From Curvibacter sp. GWA2_64_110 (lineage in GTDB: Bacteria > Pseudomonadota > Gammaproteobacteria > Burkholderiales > Burkholderiaceae_C), in NCBI GenBank assembly GCA_001797315.1, contig MGPC01000031.1, positions 1-64,000 on the forward strand: a stretch of DNA of 64,000 nucleotides, read 5' to 3'. This document shows positions 1 through 10,959 of this stretch, one piece after another; the stretch's first letter is position 1; each line of letters opens with the position of its first letter. The position numbers and the translations under genes were made by a program. The notes under the pieces were generated by a model. It was not told where the DNA came from. It searched no databases and saw only the letters and a list, made by a program, of their open reading frames with translations.

Positions 1-1317
1 GCTGACGCGGAAGATGCGGCCGACGTCGCGGCTGTAGAAGTAGCTGGCCAGGCCGAAGATGGTGGCGTTGGCCGCGTCGATGGCTTCCTGCTCGGTCTTG
101 AAGCGGAACACCGGGGCGAAGGGGCCGAAGGTTTCCTCGGTGGCGCACAGCATGCTGGCGTTGGCCTCGGCGATCACGGTCGGCTCGAAGAACTGGCCGC
201 CCATCTTCTTGCCGCCGGTCAGGATCTTGCCGCCCTTGGCCACGGCGTCGGCCACATGGCGAACCACCTTGTCCACGGCAGCGTCCTCGATCAGCGGGCC
301 CTGCGACACGCCGTCCTCGAAGCCGTTGCCGACCTTGACCGCCTTGACCTTGGCGGCGAACTTCTGCACGAACTCGTCGTACACGCCGTCCTGCACGTAG
401 ATGCGGTTGGCGCAGACGCAGGTCTGGCCGGCGTTGCGGTACTTGCTGGCCATGGCGCCTTCCACCGCCGAGTCGATGTCGGCGTCGTCGAACACGATGA
501 AGGGGGCGTTGCCGCCGAGTTCCAGCGAGAGCTTCTTGACGGTGGGGGCGCTCTGCGCCATCAGGATGCGGCCGACTTCGGTGGAGCCGGTGAAGCTGAT
601 GTGGTGCACCACGTCGCTGGCGCAGAACACCTTGCCCACGGCGATCGAGTTGTCGCCGTCGGCGGTGATCATGTTCAGCACGCCGGCCGGGATGCCGGCG
701 CGGATGGCCAGCTCGGCCGCGGCCAGCGCGGTCAGAGGCGTCAGCTCGGCCGGTTTGATGATGACCGGGCAGCCGGCGGCCAGCGCCGGCGCCACCTTGC
801 GCGTGATCATGGCCAGCGGGAAGTTCCACGGCGTGATGGCGGCGCACACGCCAATCGGCTGGCGGATCACCATCAGGCGGCGGTTGTTGTCGAACTGCGG
901 CAGGGTTTCGCCGTTGACGCGCTTGGCTTCCTCGGCAAACCATTCGACGAAGCTGGCGCCGTAGGCCACTTCGCCCTTGGCCTCGGGGAAGGGTTTGCCC
1001 TGTTCGGCGGTCATGATGCGGCCTAGGTCTTCCTGGTTGGCCATCAGCAGGTCGAACCACTTGCGCAGGATGATGCTGCGCTCCTTGGCTGTCTTGGCAC
1101 GCCAGGCCGGCCAGGCGGCGTTGGCGGCTTTGATCGCCTGCTCGGCGTCGGCCGGGCCCAGATTGGCCACGTCGGCCAGCTTGGCGCCGTTGCTCGGGTC
1201 ATGCACGTCAAAGCGCTTGGCCGCCGCGCCCTTGACCCACTGGCCGTTGATCAGCGCATCGGTCTTGAGCAGGGTCGGGTCCTTCAGCAGGGCCAGGGGA
1301 GAGGTCTTCATGTCCAT
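1..1317 (-). CDS. gabD: NAD(P)-dependent succinate-semialdehyde dehydrogenase, N-terminal part (cut by window edge)
   Basis: Oxidises succinate semialdehyde to succinate at the end of 4-aminobutyrate breakdown; an aldehyde dehydrogenase superfamily enzyme acting in the cytoplasm. The first 439 codons are present and the C-terminus lies beyond the left edge. Reading leftward, I see the cofactor-binding stretch TPWNFPLAMITRK, the general-base motif ELGGNAPF, and the nucleophile motif GQTCVC with the first Cys at residue 300. The double-Cys GQTCVC is typical of GabD rather than of other aldehyde dehydrogenases. I chose the ATG at 1317 because a GAAGAGA ribosome-binding site lies just upstream; a second ATG two codons later is possible. 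The family is sure; the exact substrate is inferred from sequence type only. Confidence 0.9.
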   Translation of the reverse strand, partial: MDMKTSPLALLKDPTLLKTDALINGQWVKGAAAKRFDVHDPSNGAKLADVANLGPADAEQAIKAANAAWPAWRAKTAKERSIILRKWFDLLMANQEDLGRIMTAEQGKPFPEAKGEVAYGASFVEWFAEEAKRVNGETLPQFDNNRRLMVIRQPIGVCAAITPWNFPLAMITRKVAPALAAGCPVIIKPAELTPLTALAAAELAIRAGIPAGVLNMITADGDNSIAVGKVFCASDVVHHISFTGSTEVGRILMAQSAPTVKKLSLELGGNAPFIVFDDADIDSAVEGAMASKYRNAGQTCVCANRIYVQDGVYDEFVQKFAAKVKAVKVGNGFEDGVSQGPLIEDAAVDKVVRHVADAVAKGGKILTGGKKMGGQFFEPTVIAEANASMLCATEETFGPFAPVFRFKTEQEAIDAANATIFGLASYFYSRDVGRIFRVS

Positions 1318-1394
1318 GGGGTGTCTCTTCAGGGTGTTATGGGGTATGGCAGACGATTTTGCCAGCATGTTTTGCCAAGGGTCATCGCCGGGGC

Positions 1395-1435
1395 GACAGG
1401 GCGCGCCAAACCCTGCAAAACTTATAATCGTTTGT
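1395..1435 (+). promoter_or_regulatory. Probable alaS promoter (-10 TATAAT)
   Basis: A perfect TATAAT lies at 1423-1428 in the AT-rich part of the gap between the divergent gabD and alaS genes, about 80 bases before the alaS start. No good -35 hexamer lies at the right spacing (GACAGG at 1395-1400 is the best, 22 bp away). The start site is inferred near 1435. Confidence 0.4.
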
Positions 1436-1505
1436 TCAAATAAATCAAGCAGTTACGTGCCCGCAGCGATTCTCGCCGGATCGGCGGCGCGGCCACCTAC
1501 ACACC

Positions 1506-4130
<2,625 letters not shown>

Positions 4131-4197
4131 TTGCTATTGATTTGATAGCTGTTCGCGCTGATTGGACAACGGCTGGAGCCTGATTTGATATCGAATC
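4131..4197 (+). repeat. Dispersed 67-bp repeat, copy A
   Basis: This element starts on the base after the alaS stop codon. It begins TTGCTATTGATTTGATAGCT and ends GCCTGATTTGATATCGAATC. It aligns without gaps over 67 columns with the copy at 27373-27439, with 50 identities by hand count. Its left end is an imperfect palindrome (GCTAT ... ATAGC), giving a small hairpin. It is markedly AT-richer than its surroundings. Confidence 0.85.
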
Positions 4198-4202
4198 GTG
4201 AG

Positions 4203-4748
4203 ATGCCGGAGGTTTCTGCCACGCGCCTGCGTCGCCAGGCGCTCAAGCGGCTGGCCGTCTGGGCGGGCGCGGCCAGCCTGCTGCCGGCGGCCCAGGCCGC
4301 CAGCTTCGATCTGACGCGCTGGCCGCCCAGCCTGGCGGTGCCGCCGCTGCAGGCCATGGACCTGCAGGGCAAGGTCTGGAAACTGGCCGATCTGCGCGGC
4401 CGTGCCGTGCTGCTGAATTTCTGGGCCAGTTGGTGCGAACCCTGCCGCGCCGAGATGCCGACGCTGCAGCAACTGGCCGAGATCTACGGCCCCGAGAAAC
4501 TGGTGGTGCTGGCGATCAACTTCCGCGAAGGGCCGCGCCGCATCAACCAGTACGTGCAGGCCACCGGCATGAACCTGCCGGTGCTGCTCGACCCGAGCGG
4601 CGACATCGCCAAGCAGTGGGGCGCCAATGTGTTCCCCACCACCATCCTGATCGATGCCGAAGGCCGGCCGCGCCAGCGCGTGCGTGGCGAGGTGGACTGG
4701 ACCGGGCGCGAAGCCGCGGCGCTGGTCGAGCCTTTACTGCGCCGCTGA
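4203..4748 (+). CDS. TlpA-family periplasmic thiol-disulfide oxidoreductase
   Basis: A thioredoxin-fold protein of about 181 residues, probably exported. The N-terminus has a twin-arginine-like signal (RRQALKRL followed by a hydrophobic Ala-rich stretch ending AAQA). The thioredoxin core contains WASWCEPC with the CxxC redox pair, and the cis-Pro region VFPTTILID. TlpA/ResA relatives reduce disulfides in the periplasm, for example during cytochrome c maturation, but there is no cytochrome gene here to assign a partner. I chose ATG 4203 over the upstream TTG at 4185 because the TTG lies inside the dispersed repeat. The 3' end overlaps the convergent acyltransferase gene by 15 bp. Confidence 0.85.
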   Translation: MPEVSATRLRRQALKRLAVWAGAASLLPAAQAASFDLTRWPPSLAVPPLQAMDLQGKVWKLADLRGRAVLLNFWASWCEPCRAEMPTLQQLAEIYGPEKLVVLAINFREGPRRINQYVQATGMNLPVLLDPSGDIAKQWGANVFPTTILIDAEGRPRQRVRGEVDWTGREAAALVEPLLRR

Positions 4749-5786
4749 CTTGCGGCGATAACCCAGGCGCGAGAGCGGCGCTTCGACCCAGCGCTGAAAC
4801 AGCAGCGCCAGCCCCAGGCTGAGGGTCCAGCTGGCCAGCAGCAACAGCATGGCAGCGACAGAGCCGCCCAACTGCAGCCGGGCAAACAGCGCATTGCCCA
4901 GCATCAGCACCGGGAAGTGCACCAGGAAGAGTGCGTAGGAACTCTGCCCCAGCAGGCCGACGACGCGCGACAGCGGCGCCGGCATGACAGCCTGAAGCCG
5001 GCTGGTGTGGTCGCGCCACTGCAACAGCGCCAGCAGCAGGGCCACCACCAGGGCCAGGGCGATGCGCCCGCGGAAATCCAGTGCCAGCGCCAGCAACCCG
5101 GCCAGCGCCAGCAGTCCCAGCAGTTTGCCGGGGTGGCGCGAACTGCCGATCCAGTAGGCCAGGGCACCCATGCCGTAGGCGCCGAAGAAGTAGAGGGCCC
5201 AGTTGTCCCAGTCTTCATGGCGGTTGAAGAAGAACAGCGAGGCCAGCATCAGGCTCAGCACCAGCAGCACGGCCCAGAGGCGGCGCCGGCCCAGCCACAG
5301 CAGCAGCGTCATGAGGGCGAAGAGCTGGAAGTCGATCGCCACGTACCAGACGCCGGCCGAGAGCGATTCCTGGCCCAGAACGCCCTGCAGCAGCAGGGCG
5401 TGCGACAGGGTCTGGCCCAGGGTCGGGGCGGCAGGAATGAAGTCGTCGCTCAGCCAGTGGCGCGCCAGCATGGCCGCGGCCACGGCCAGCAGCAGAGCGG
5501 CCACAAAGGGCAGGACCAGGCGCTGGTAGCGCCGCCACAGCGTGCGCCAGGGCGAGCCCACGCGGACCCGGCCTTCGGGCGCCAGGTTGCGCGCCGCCAG
5601 ATAGCCGCCCAGCACCAGGAACACCTGCACCGCCATGCGTGCGTAGTCGAACAGCCAGGCGGACAACTGAGGGGCCGCCTGGCTCATGGCGTCGGCCAGG
5701 GGGCCGTAGGCGGCAAAGTGATGCAGCACGATCAGCTGCGAGCCGATGAGCTTGAGTGCATCGATATGGGTTTGCCGGGATTGCAT
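4734..5786 (-). CDS. Acyltransferase 3 family integral membrane protein
   Basis: A 350-residue polytopic membrane protein with about ten hydrophobic segments and the N-terminal signature of the acyltransferase 3 (OafA/YrhL) family: DALKLIGSQLIVLHH, then ...AVQVFLVLGGYLAARNL. These proteins move acyl groups onto sugars or other acceptors at the cytoplasmic membrane, such as O-acetylation of surface polysaccharide. No polysaccharide cluster lies nearby, so the acceptor is unknown. It is followed 9 bp away by the Tgl-like gene on the same strand (upstream), so the two may be co-transcribed. Its end overlaps the convergent TlpA-like gene. Confidence 0.8.
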   Translation of the reverse strand: MQSRQTHIDALKLIGSQLIVLHHFAAYGPLADAMSQAAPQLSAWLFDYARMAVQVFLVLGGYLAARNLAPEGRVRVGSPWRTLWRRYQRLVLPFVAALLLAVAAAMLARHWLSDDFIPAAPTLGQTLSHALLLQGVLGQESLSAGVWYVAIDFQLFALMTLLLWLGRRRLWAVLLVLSLMLASLFFFNRHEDWDNWALYFFGAYGMGALAYWIGSSRHPGKLLGLLALAGLLALALDFRGRIALALVVALLLALLQWRDHTSRLQAVMPAPLSRVVGLLGQSSYALFLVHFPVLMLGNALFARLQLGGSVAAMLLLLASWTLSLGLALLFQRWVEAPLSRLGYRRKSAAQ

Positions 5787-5795
5787 CCCGGAATT

Positions 5796-6977
5796 TTATT
5801 CGGTGGGCAGTTGCAGGTCGGCCGTGCCGGGGTGCACCCAGCGCGCGAACTCGCGCGTGGTGTCGATGCAGCCACCCGCTTCGGTATAGACGCCGCGCGG
5901 TTCACGGTAGCGCGTCATCAGCGCCATGATGCGTGCCAGCTCGGGAGGATTGCTGAGCGTGGCTTCGATCATCGGTGCGATGCGCTCCTCGTCGATACGC
6001 TCTTCACCCTGGTCGTCCCGGTACAGGCCGTGGCGCCAGTGGTAGATTTCAACGCACTTGGTGGTCAGGGTGTAGGGCTGCTGGTGCTTCCAGAAGTTGG
6101 TGAACAGGCCGCCGCCCTTGTACATGACCCAGGAGCCTTCGAAGCCTGCCGCCTCGGCCGAGGCGGCGTCGGGGTTGCGGAACCAGGCCCGGTCGCCCGG
6201 CACGTAGTACAGGGGCGGTAGCGGCACCTCCATCGAGCCCTGTTCGCGCAGAAAAACCTCATGGAACTCGCCCGACATGATGGCGCGCCGGCGCCACAGG
6301 TCCTGCAACTGCGCCAGCAACGAGGGGTTGCTCTGTGCCAGCTCCTGCGCGATGCCGAGCAGGGTGACGTACTCGGTGGCGCGGTAGCAGGAGAAGGAAT
6401 ACATCGCGCCGGAGATTTCCGGCTGGGTGGCCAGGGTCAGGGCGTCGATCAGCGACACGCCGGGCAGGATGGTGAAACCGGTGGCCTTGTCATAGGTCCA
6501 GTAGCCCTCGGGCCGTTCCGCGGCGGCGGTGTCGAAGGCCAGCGTGGTCTTGCGTGCCGCCTGCACGATATTGCGACGGATGTGCACCGCCGACACCAGT
6601 TCGTCGATGCTCGGGTACTCGAACGCGACCGGCCCCATCAGCAGGGTGACCACGATTTCGCGCAACAGGTCGGCCGGCTGGTTCACCGTGTCGAGTTGCA
6701 GCGTTTGCGCCAGTTGCAGGGTGTTGAAACCCGGCGCCCAGGCCTGCACGACGGCGGCGTCCAGCCACAGGCGTACCCAGTCGCCCTGGCTGTCGCAGCC
6801 CGGTTCAGCGTGTACCAGGGTAGTCAAGTCGCTGGCACCGAGCCGCTCCAGAGCGGTCCGGCGGATGTGATCGGCAGGGAGGCCCTGCGTGCCGCGCAGC
6901 ACGATGCCGCGGCACGCGGGTGCCTGTTGCAGGCCCGTCTGCATCATCGAGTGGTATGTCTCCAACCGCATTCTCAT
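5796..6977 (-). CDS. Tgl-like protein-glutamine gamma-glutamyltransferase homologue
   Basis: A protein of about 393 residues resembling Bacillus spore-coat transglutaminase Tgl, which crosslinks proteins through Gln-Lys isopeptide bonds. Parallels from memory of the Bacillus protein: VAFEYPSIDELVSAVHIRRN (Tgl: VQFDYHSIAELMFELKLRMN); MYSFSCYRATE, with Cys197 at the place of the Tgl catalytic Cys; and RAWFRNPD (Tgl: YFKNPE). The His of Tgl (YFAHG) appears to be Asn here (LFTNF), so activity is not certain. It is longer than Tgl (about 245 residues), with an extra N-terminal region. No export signal is evident. A longer form starting at TTG 7016 is possible; I prefer ATG 6977. It diverges from a second transglutaminase-type gene. 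Confidence 0.6.
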   Translation of the reverse strand: MRMRLETYHSMMQTGLQQAPACRGIVLRGTQGLPADHIRRTALERLGASDLTTLVHAEPGCDSQGDWVRLWLDAAVVQAWAPGFNTLQLAQTLQLDTVNQPADLLREIVVTLLMGPVAFEYPSIDELVSAVHIRRNIVQAARKTTLAFDTAAAERPEGYWTYDKATGFTILPGVSLIDALTLATQPEISGAMYSFSCYRATEYVTLLGIAQELAQSNPSLLAQLQDLWRRRAIMSGEFHEVFLREQGSMEVPLPPLYYVPGDRAWFRNPDAASAEAAGFEGSWVMYKGGGLFTNFWKHQQPYTLTTKCVEIYHWRHGLYRDDQGEERIDEERIAPMIEATLSNPPELARIMALMTRYREPRGVYTEAGGCIDTTREFARWVHPGTADLQLPTE

Positions 6978-7146
6978 AACTTTTCGATCAATATACCCCA
7001 GGAAATGTGGGGGCAAGCCTGGGGATTACACAGGGGTGGCCGGGGCGATAATCCACCCGCAGTGCCCGATGGGCACGTCGCACGCGGTTCCGGGGCATCT
7101 TCACCTGCGCCGGCAGCGTTTCCACCACCATTCCGGAGTCCTTTTT

Positions 7147-8259
7147 ATGACCACCGTGCGTCGCACCTTTCTCAAGAACGCGGCAACCCTGTCCGCCGCC
7201 TACACGCTGCCTGCCATCGGCTTTGCCCAGTCCGCAGGCGCCCCGCGCCAGTTCAACCCCCAGCCCGGCGCCTGGCGCACCTTTGAGGTGACCACCCGCG
7301 TTGACATCCTCGCCCCTGAGGGCAGCACGCGCGTCTGGCTGCCGGTGCCCTCGGTCGACAGCGACTGGCAGCAGTCGCAGGACAACACTTACAGCAGCAA
7401 CGGCCAGGCCCGCATGGGTAGCGACACGCACTACGGCGCCAAGCTGCTGGCGGTGGAGTTCGCCGCCGGCGAGAAAAAGCCCTGGGTCGAACTCACCAGC
7501 CGCATCCAGACGCGCAACCGCGCGGTCGACTGGGCGGCCAAAAAGCCGGTGCAGGAAGATGCCGCCAGCCTGAAGTTCTGGACCCGTCCCACCGCGCTGC
7601 TGCCGACCGACGGCATCGTGCGCAAGACGGCGCTGGACGCCACGCGCGGCGCCAGGACCGATGTCGAGAAAGCCCGCAAGATCTATGACTGGGTGGTGGC
7701 CAACACCTACCGTGAATCCAAGACGCGCGGCTGCGGCGAAGGCGACATCAAGACCATGCTGGAGACCGGCAACCTGGGCGGCAAGTGTGCCGATCTCAAC
7801 GCCATCTTTGTCGGCCTGTGCCGCGCGGTCGGCCTGCCGGCACGCGATGTGTACGGCCTGCGCCTGGTGCCCTCGGCCTTTGGCTACAAGGAGTTGAGCG
7901 GCAACCCGGCCAGCCTGAAGGGCGCACAGCACTGCCGTGCTGAAGTGTTCCTGAAGGACTACGGCTGGGTGGCGATGGACCCGGCCGACGTAGCCAAGGT
8001 CATGCGCCTGGAGACGGCGGCGTGGATCAAGGACACCCGCCACCCGGTGGTGGCACCGGTCAACCAGGCGCTGTTCGGCGGCTGGGAAGGCAACTGGCTG
8101 GCCTGGAACATGGCGCACGACGTGGCATTGCCCGGCGCCAAGGGGCCGAAGCTCGGCTTCCTGATGTACCCGGTGTGCGAGACGGCCGAGGAGCGGCTCG
8201 ACTCCTACGCGCCCGACGCCTTCAAGTACCAGATCACGGCGCGCGAGATCAAGGCCTGA
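7147..8259 (+). CDS. Tat-exported transglutaminase-like (papain-fold) domain protein
   Basis: A 370-residue protein with a textbook Tat signal (RRTFLKNAATL, cleavage probably after GFAQS). A transglutaminase-like core then shows the expected triad: Cys214 in GGKCADLN, His262 in AQHCRAEVF and Asp278 in VAMDPADV. The region before it (residues 45-170) is the beta-rich part common in these bacterial proteins. Family members act as cysteine peptidases or amidases, or possibly crosslinking enzymes, in the periplasm; the substrate is unknown. It is divergent from the Tgl-like gene with about 170 bp between starts, and its stop is 3 bp from the convergent Sel1-AAA gene. ATG 7147 is chosen because the Tat motif starts five codons later. 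Confidence 0.85.
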   Translation: MTTVRRTFLKNAATLSAAYTLPAIGFAQSAGAPRQFNPQPGAWRTFEVTTRVDILAPEGSTRVWLPVPSVDSDWQQSQDNTYSSNGQARMGSDTHYGAKLLAVEFAAGEKKPWVELTSRIQTRNRAVDWAAKKPVQEDAASLKFWTRPTALLPTDGIVRKTALDATRGARTDVEKARKIYDWVVANTYRESKTRGCGEGDIKTMLETGNLGGKCADLNAIFVGLCRAVGLPARDVYGLRLVPSAFGYKELSGNPASLKGAQHCRAEVFLKDYGWVAMDPADVAKVMRLETAAWIKDTRHPVVAPVNQALFGGWEGNWLAWNMAHDVALPGAKGPKLGFLMYPVCETAEERLDSYAPDAFKYQITAREIKA

Positions 8260-8262
8260 GTC

Positions 8263-10791
8263 TCACCGGGCCGCGGAACCGAGCTGCTCGCTGTTCATTT
8301 CCGCGAGTACTTCTTCGAGCGCGCCCGACACATCGGCGACGGTCAAGGCATTCAGGTCCACGCCCGCGTTGTCGCCCAGGTGTGTCATCCGTTCGGCCTG
8401 CACCTCGATGCAGCGCTCGAACAGGTTGCGCACAAAGCGGCCGTTGGCGCTGGTCTGGCCGGCCTGGAACAGGGTGGTGAGATTCTCCAGCAGCAGGGCA
8501 TGTGCCGCTGCATCGAGCACGTATTCGGATTCGCGGCAGAAGGAATCGAAGATGCCGAGCAACTCGGCGGGTTCGTAGTCGTCGAACTCGATGTAATGGT
8601 TGAAGCGTGAGCGCAGACCCGGGTTGCTGTCGATGAACACTTTCATGGGGGCCGGATAACCCGCCACGATGACCACCAGCTGATCGCGATGGTCTTCCAT
8701 GAATTTGAGCAGGGTGTCGATGACTTCCCGGCCGAAGTCGCTGCCGTTGTCGCCGTGCGCCAGCGCATAGGCTTCGTCGATGAACAGCACCCCGCCCAGT
8801 GCCGACTCCAGCACCTCCAGGGTCTTGATGGCGGACTGGCCGACATAACCCGCCACCAGCCCGGAGCGATCCACCTCGACGATGTGGTTGGAGGGGATGA
8901 TGCCGAGGCTGCAGTACAGGTCGGCGACGATGCGCGCCACCGCCGTTTTGCCCGTGCCCGGATTGCCCGTGAACACCAGATGTTGCGAAAACCCGGTCGG
9001 AACCTTGCGACCCGCCTTGGCGCGCGCGCGTTGCAGGCGCACGAAGGCGAACAGGCGCTGCACCTGCTGTTTGACATGCCGCAGCCCGACCAGGTTGTTG
9101 AGCCTTTTCAGGATGTTCTCGTAATTGCTTGACATCCCGTCGTCCGCCGGCAAGGGCTCGCCCAGCCCGCTTTCCACATCCACCGGCAGGATCGCCTGCA
9201 GGTCTTCTTTCGAGGCATTGGTCATGGCGAACACACGCTGGGCCTGGGCCTCGATCACTTTCTCGAACAGGTTGCGGACATAGCGTGCATTGCTGAACCG
9301 CTCACGTTGCACCTGAATTTCGCGGCTGAAGATGGTCTGCAAGCCACGATGGGTCGACTCGCTCAGGACATACGAATGCCTGGCGCAGAAATTCAGGAAG
9401 ATCTTCAGCAGTTCGGCCGGCGTGTAGTCCGGGAAATTGATGTAGCGGTTGAAGCGTGAGGCGAGTCCGGGATTGGCGTTGATGAAGTCATCCATCTCCT
9501 CGGTGTAGCCGGCGACGATCACCACCAGATCGTCGCGATGGTCCTCCATCATCTTGAGCAGCGTTTCGATGGCTTCCCGTCCGAAGTCCTGGCTGCCGGC
9601 CCGGGCCAGGGCGTAGGCCTCGTCGATGAACAGCACGCCGCCCAGGGCCGACTCCACCACGGCGCGGGTCTTGATCGCCGTCTGGCCGATGTAGGCGGCA
9701 ACCAGGCCGGAGCGGTCGGTCTCGACGACCTTGTCGGTCTTCAGGATGCCCAGCCGCTGGTACAGGCCGGCGATGACCCGGGCGATCGTGGTCTTGCCGG
9801 TCCCCGGGTTGCCCAGAAACACCAGGTGCCGTGACGGCCAGCTCGGCACGCGCAGGCCCTGCTGCGCGCGCAGCTTCTGCACCTGGATGTAGCTGGCCTG
9901 GCGGAAGACCTCCTGGCGGACCACGTCGAGTCCGACGAAGTCGGCGAAGGCGGTCTCAAGATACTCGGCAATGGACTCGTCGGCATGCAGGTTGTGTTCG
10001 GGGATGGGCTGCAGGCGCGAGCGGCGCTCACGCAAGCGGGACAGGCGCTCTTTCGCCTCGGCAAACTCCTGCCGCGCCGCTTCTTCGTACCAGTGCTGCG
10101 CCTGCTCCAGATCCTGGGCCACCCCCAGGCCGTTCTCGTAGAGCCAGCCCAGGTTGCTGCTGGCCTCGGCATTTTTTCTCTCTGCCGCCAGCCGGTTCCA
10201 GTAGACGCTTTTCTCATAGTCCACGGGAACGCCGAGGCCATGTTCGTAGATCAGTCCCAGTTCACACTGGGCTTGCGCCATGCCCTGTTCGGCAGCCAGG
10301 CGGTACCAGCGCATGGCTTCGGGCTGGTTCGCGGGCACACCGCGGCCGTTGGCATAGGCAAAGGCCAGGTTGTACTGCGCGAAGCTGTCACCCTGGCCGG
10401 CGGCCAGAAGGAACCAGTGCACGGCCTCGTTTTCGTCCTTGGGCACGCCGGCGCCGGTCGCATAGTGGTAGCCCAGTTGGCGCCGTGCGGGCGCATCACC
10501 TGCTTCGGCCGCGATGCGCAGCCGGCGGATGCCTTCGGCTTCGTTCTTCGGCACCCCTCTGCCGTGCAAATAGGCAAATGCGAGATTGCGCTGCGCCTCG
10601 GCGTGGCCGCTGTCGGCCGCCAGACGGAACCACGTGGCGGCTTCCTTGTCGTCCTTGGGGATATCCGTTCCCTTGGCGTAATGCAGTCCGAGGTGGTACT
10701 GGGCGTCGGCATCAGGCTTGAGAAAGACGCTGCCTTCTGCCAGCTTGCGGAGTTGCGGAATGGTCAGCGCTTCGAATCGCTTGGATGACAT
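8263..10791 (-). CDS. Sel1-repeat protein with two CbbX/SpoVK-type AAA+ ATPase domains
   Basis: An 842-residue protein. Residues about 28-250 hold six Sel1-like repeats of 36 residues (pattern A-x-x-x-LG-x-x-Y-x-x-G-x-G-V-P-x-D-x-x-x-A). Two AAA+ domains of the CbxX/CfqX family follow. The first has Walker A GNPGTGKT near residue 326 and Walker B GGVLFIDEAYAL; the second has GNPGTGKT near 604 and again GGVLFIDEAYAL. Both keep the arginine-containing NPGLxSRF motif. The family includes Rubisco activase CbbX, sporulation SpoVK and mycobacterial EccA, all remodelling or assembly ATPases. No Rubisco or secretion genes are adjacent. Sel1 repeats suggest a protein-protein docking arm. No signal peptide, so probably cytoplasmic. 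Function unknown. Confidence 0.9.
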   Translation of the reverse strand: MSSKRFEALTIPQLRKLAEGSVFLKPDADAQYHLGLHYAKGTDIPKDDKEAATWFRLAADSGHAEAQRNLAFAYLHGRGVPKNEAEGIRRLRIAAEAGDAPARRQLGYHYATGAGVPKDENEAVHWFLLAAGQGDSFAQYNLAFAYANGRGVPANQPEAMRWYRLAAEQGMAQAQCELGLIYEHGLGVPVDYEKSVYWNRLAAERKNAEASSNLGWLYENGLGVAQDLEQAQHWYEEAARQEFAEAKERLSRLRERRSRLQPIPEHNLHADESIAEYLETAFADFVGLDVVRQEVFRQASYIQVQKLRAQQGLRVPSWPSRHLVFLGNPGTGKTTIARVIAGLYQRLGILKTDKVVETDRSGLVAAYIGQTAIKTRAVVESALGGVLFIDEAYALARAGSQDFGREAIETLLKMMEDHRDDLVVIVAGYTEEMDDFINANPGLASRFNRYINFPDYTPAELLKIFLNFCARHSYVLSESTHRGLQTIFSREIQVQRERFSNARYVRNLFEKVIEAQAQRVFAMTNASKEDLQAILPVDVESGLGEPLPADDGMSSNYENILKRLNNLVGLRHVKQQVQRLFAFVRLQRARAKAGRKVPTGFSQHLVFTGNPGTGKTAVARIVADLYCSLGIIPSNHIVEVDRSGLVAGYVGQSAIKTLEVLESALGGVLFIDEAYALAHGDNGSDFGREVIDTLLKFMEDHRDQLVVIVAGYPAPMKVFIDSNPGLRSRFNHYIEFDDYEPAELLGIFDSFCRESEYVLDAAAHALLLENLTTLFQAGQTSANGRFVRNLFERCIEVQAERMTHLGDNAGVDLNALTVADVSGALEEVLAEMNSEQLGSAAR

Positions 10792-10959
10792 GCCTTGATA
10801 CGCCAGGAGAGAGCTGGCTTGATGCCAGAGGGTTGCACTCGGTCTTGACAGTCTATCTCAACGGGGTCGCCGGGCCGGTATCGGCGCCGCATGGTTCTAC
10901 CGGTGAAGCGCCTGGCCGGCGGCGGGGCATCGCCGGCCTCAGACGCTGCCGGGTGCTTG

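Noticed and set aside
8263-10791. Assigning the double AAA+ protein as Rubisco activase CbbX
   Set aside because: No Rubisco genes are present and the Sel1 arm and second ATPase domain are not part of CbbX.
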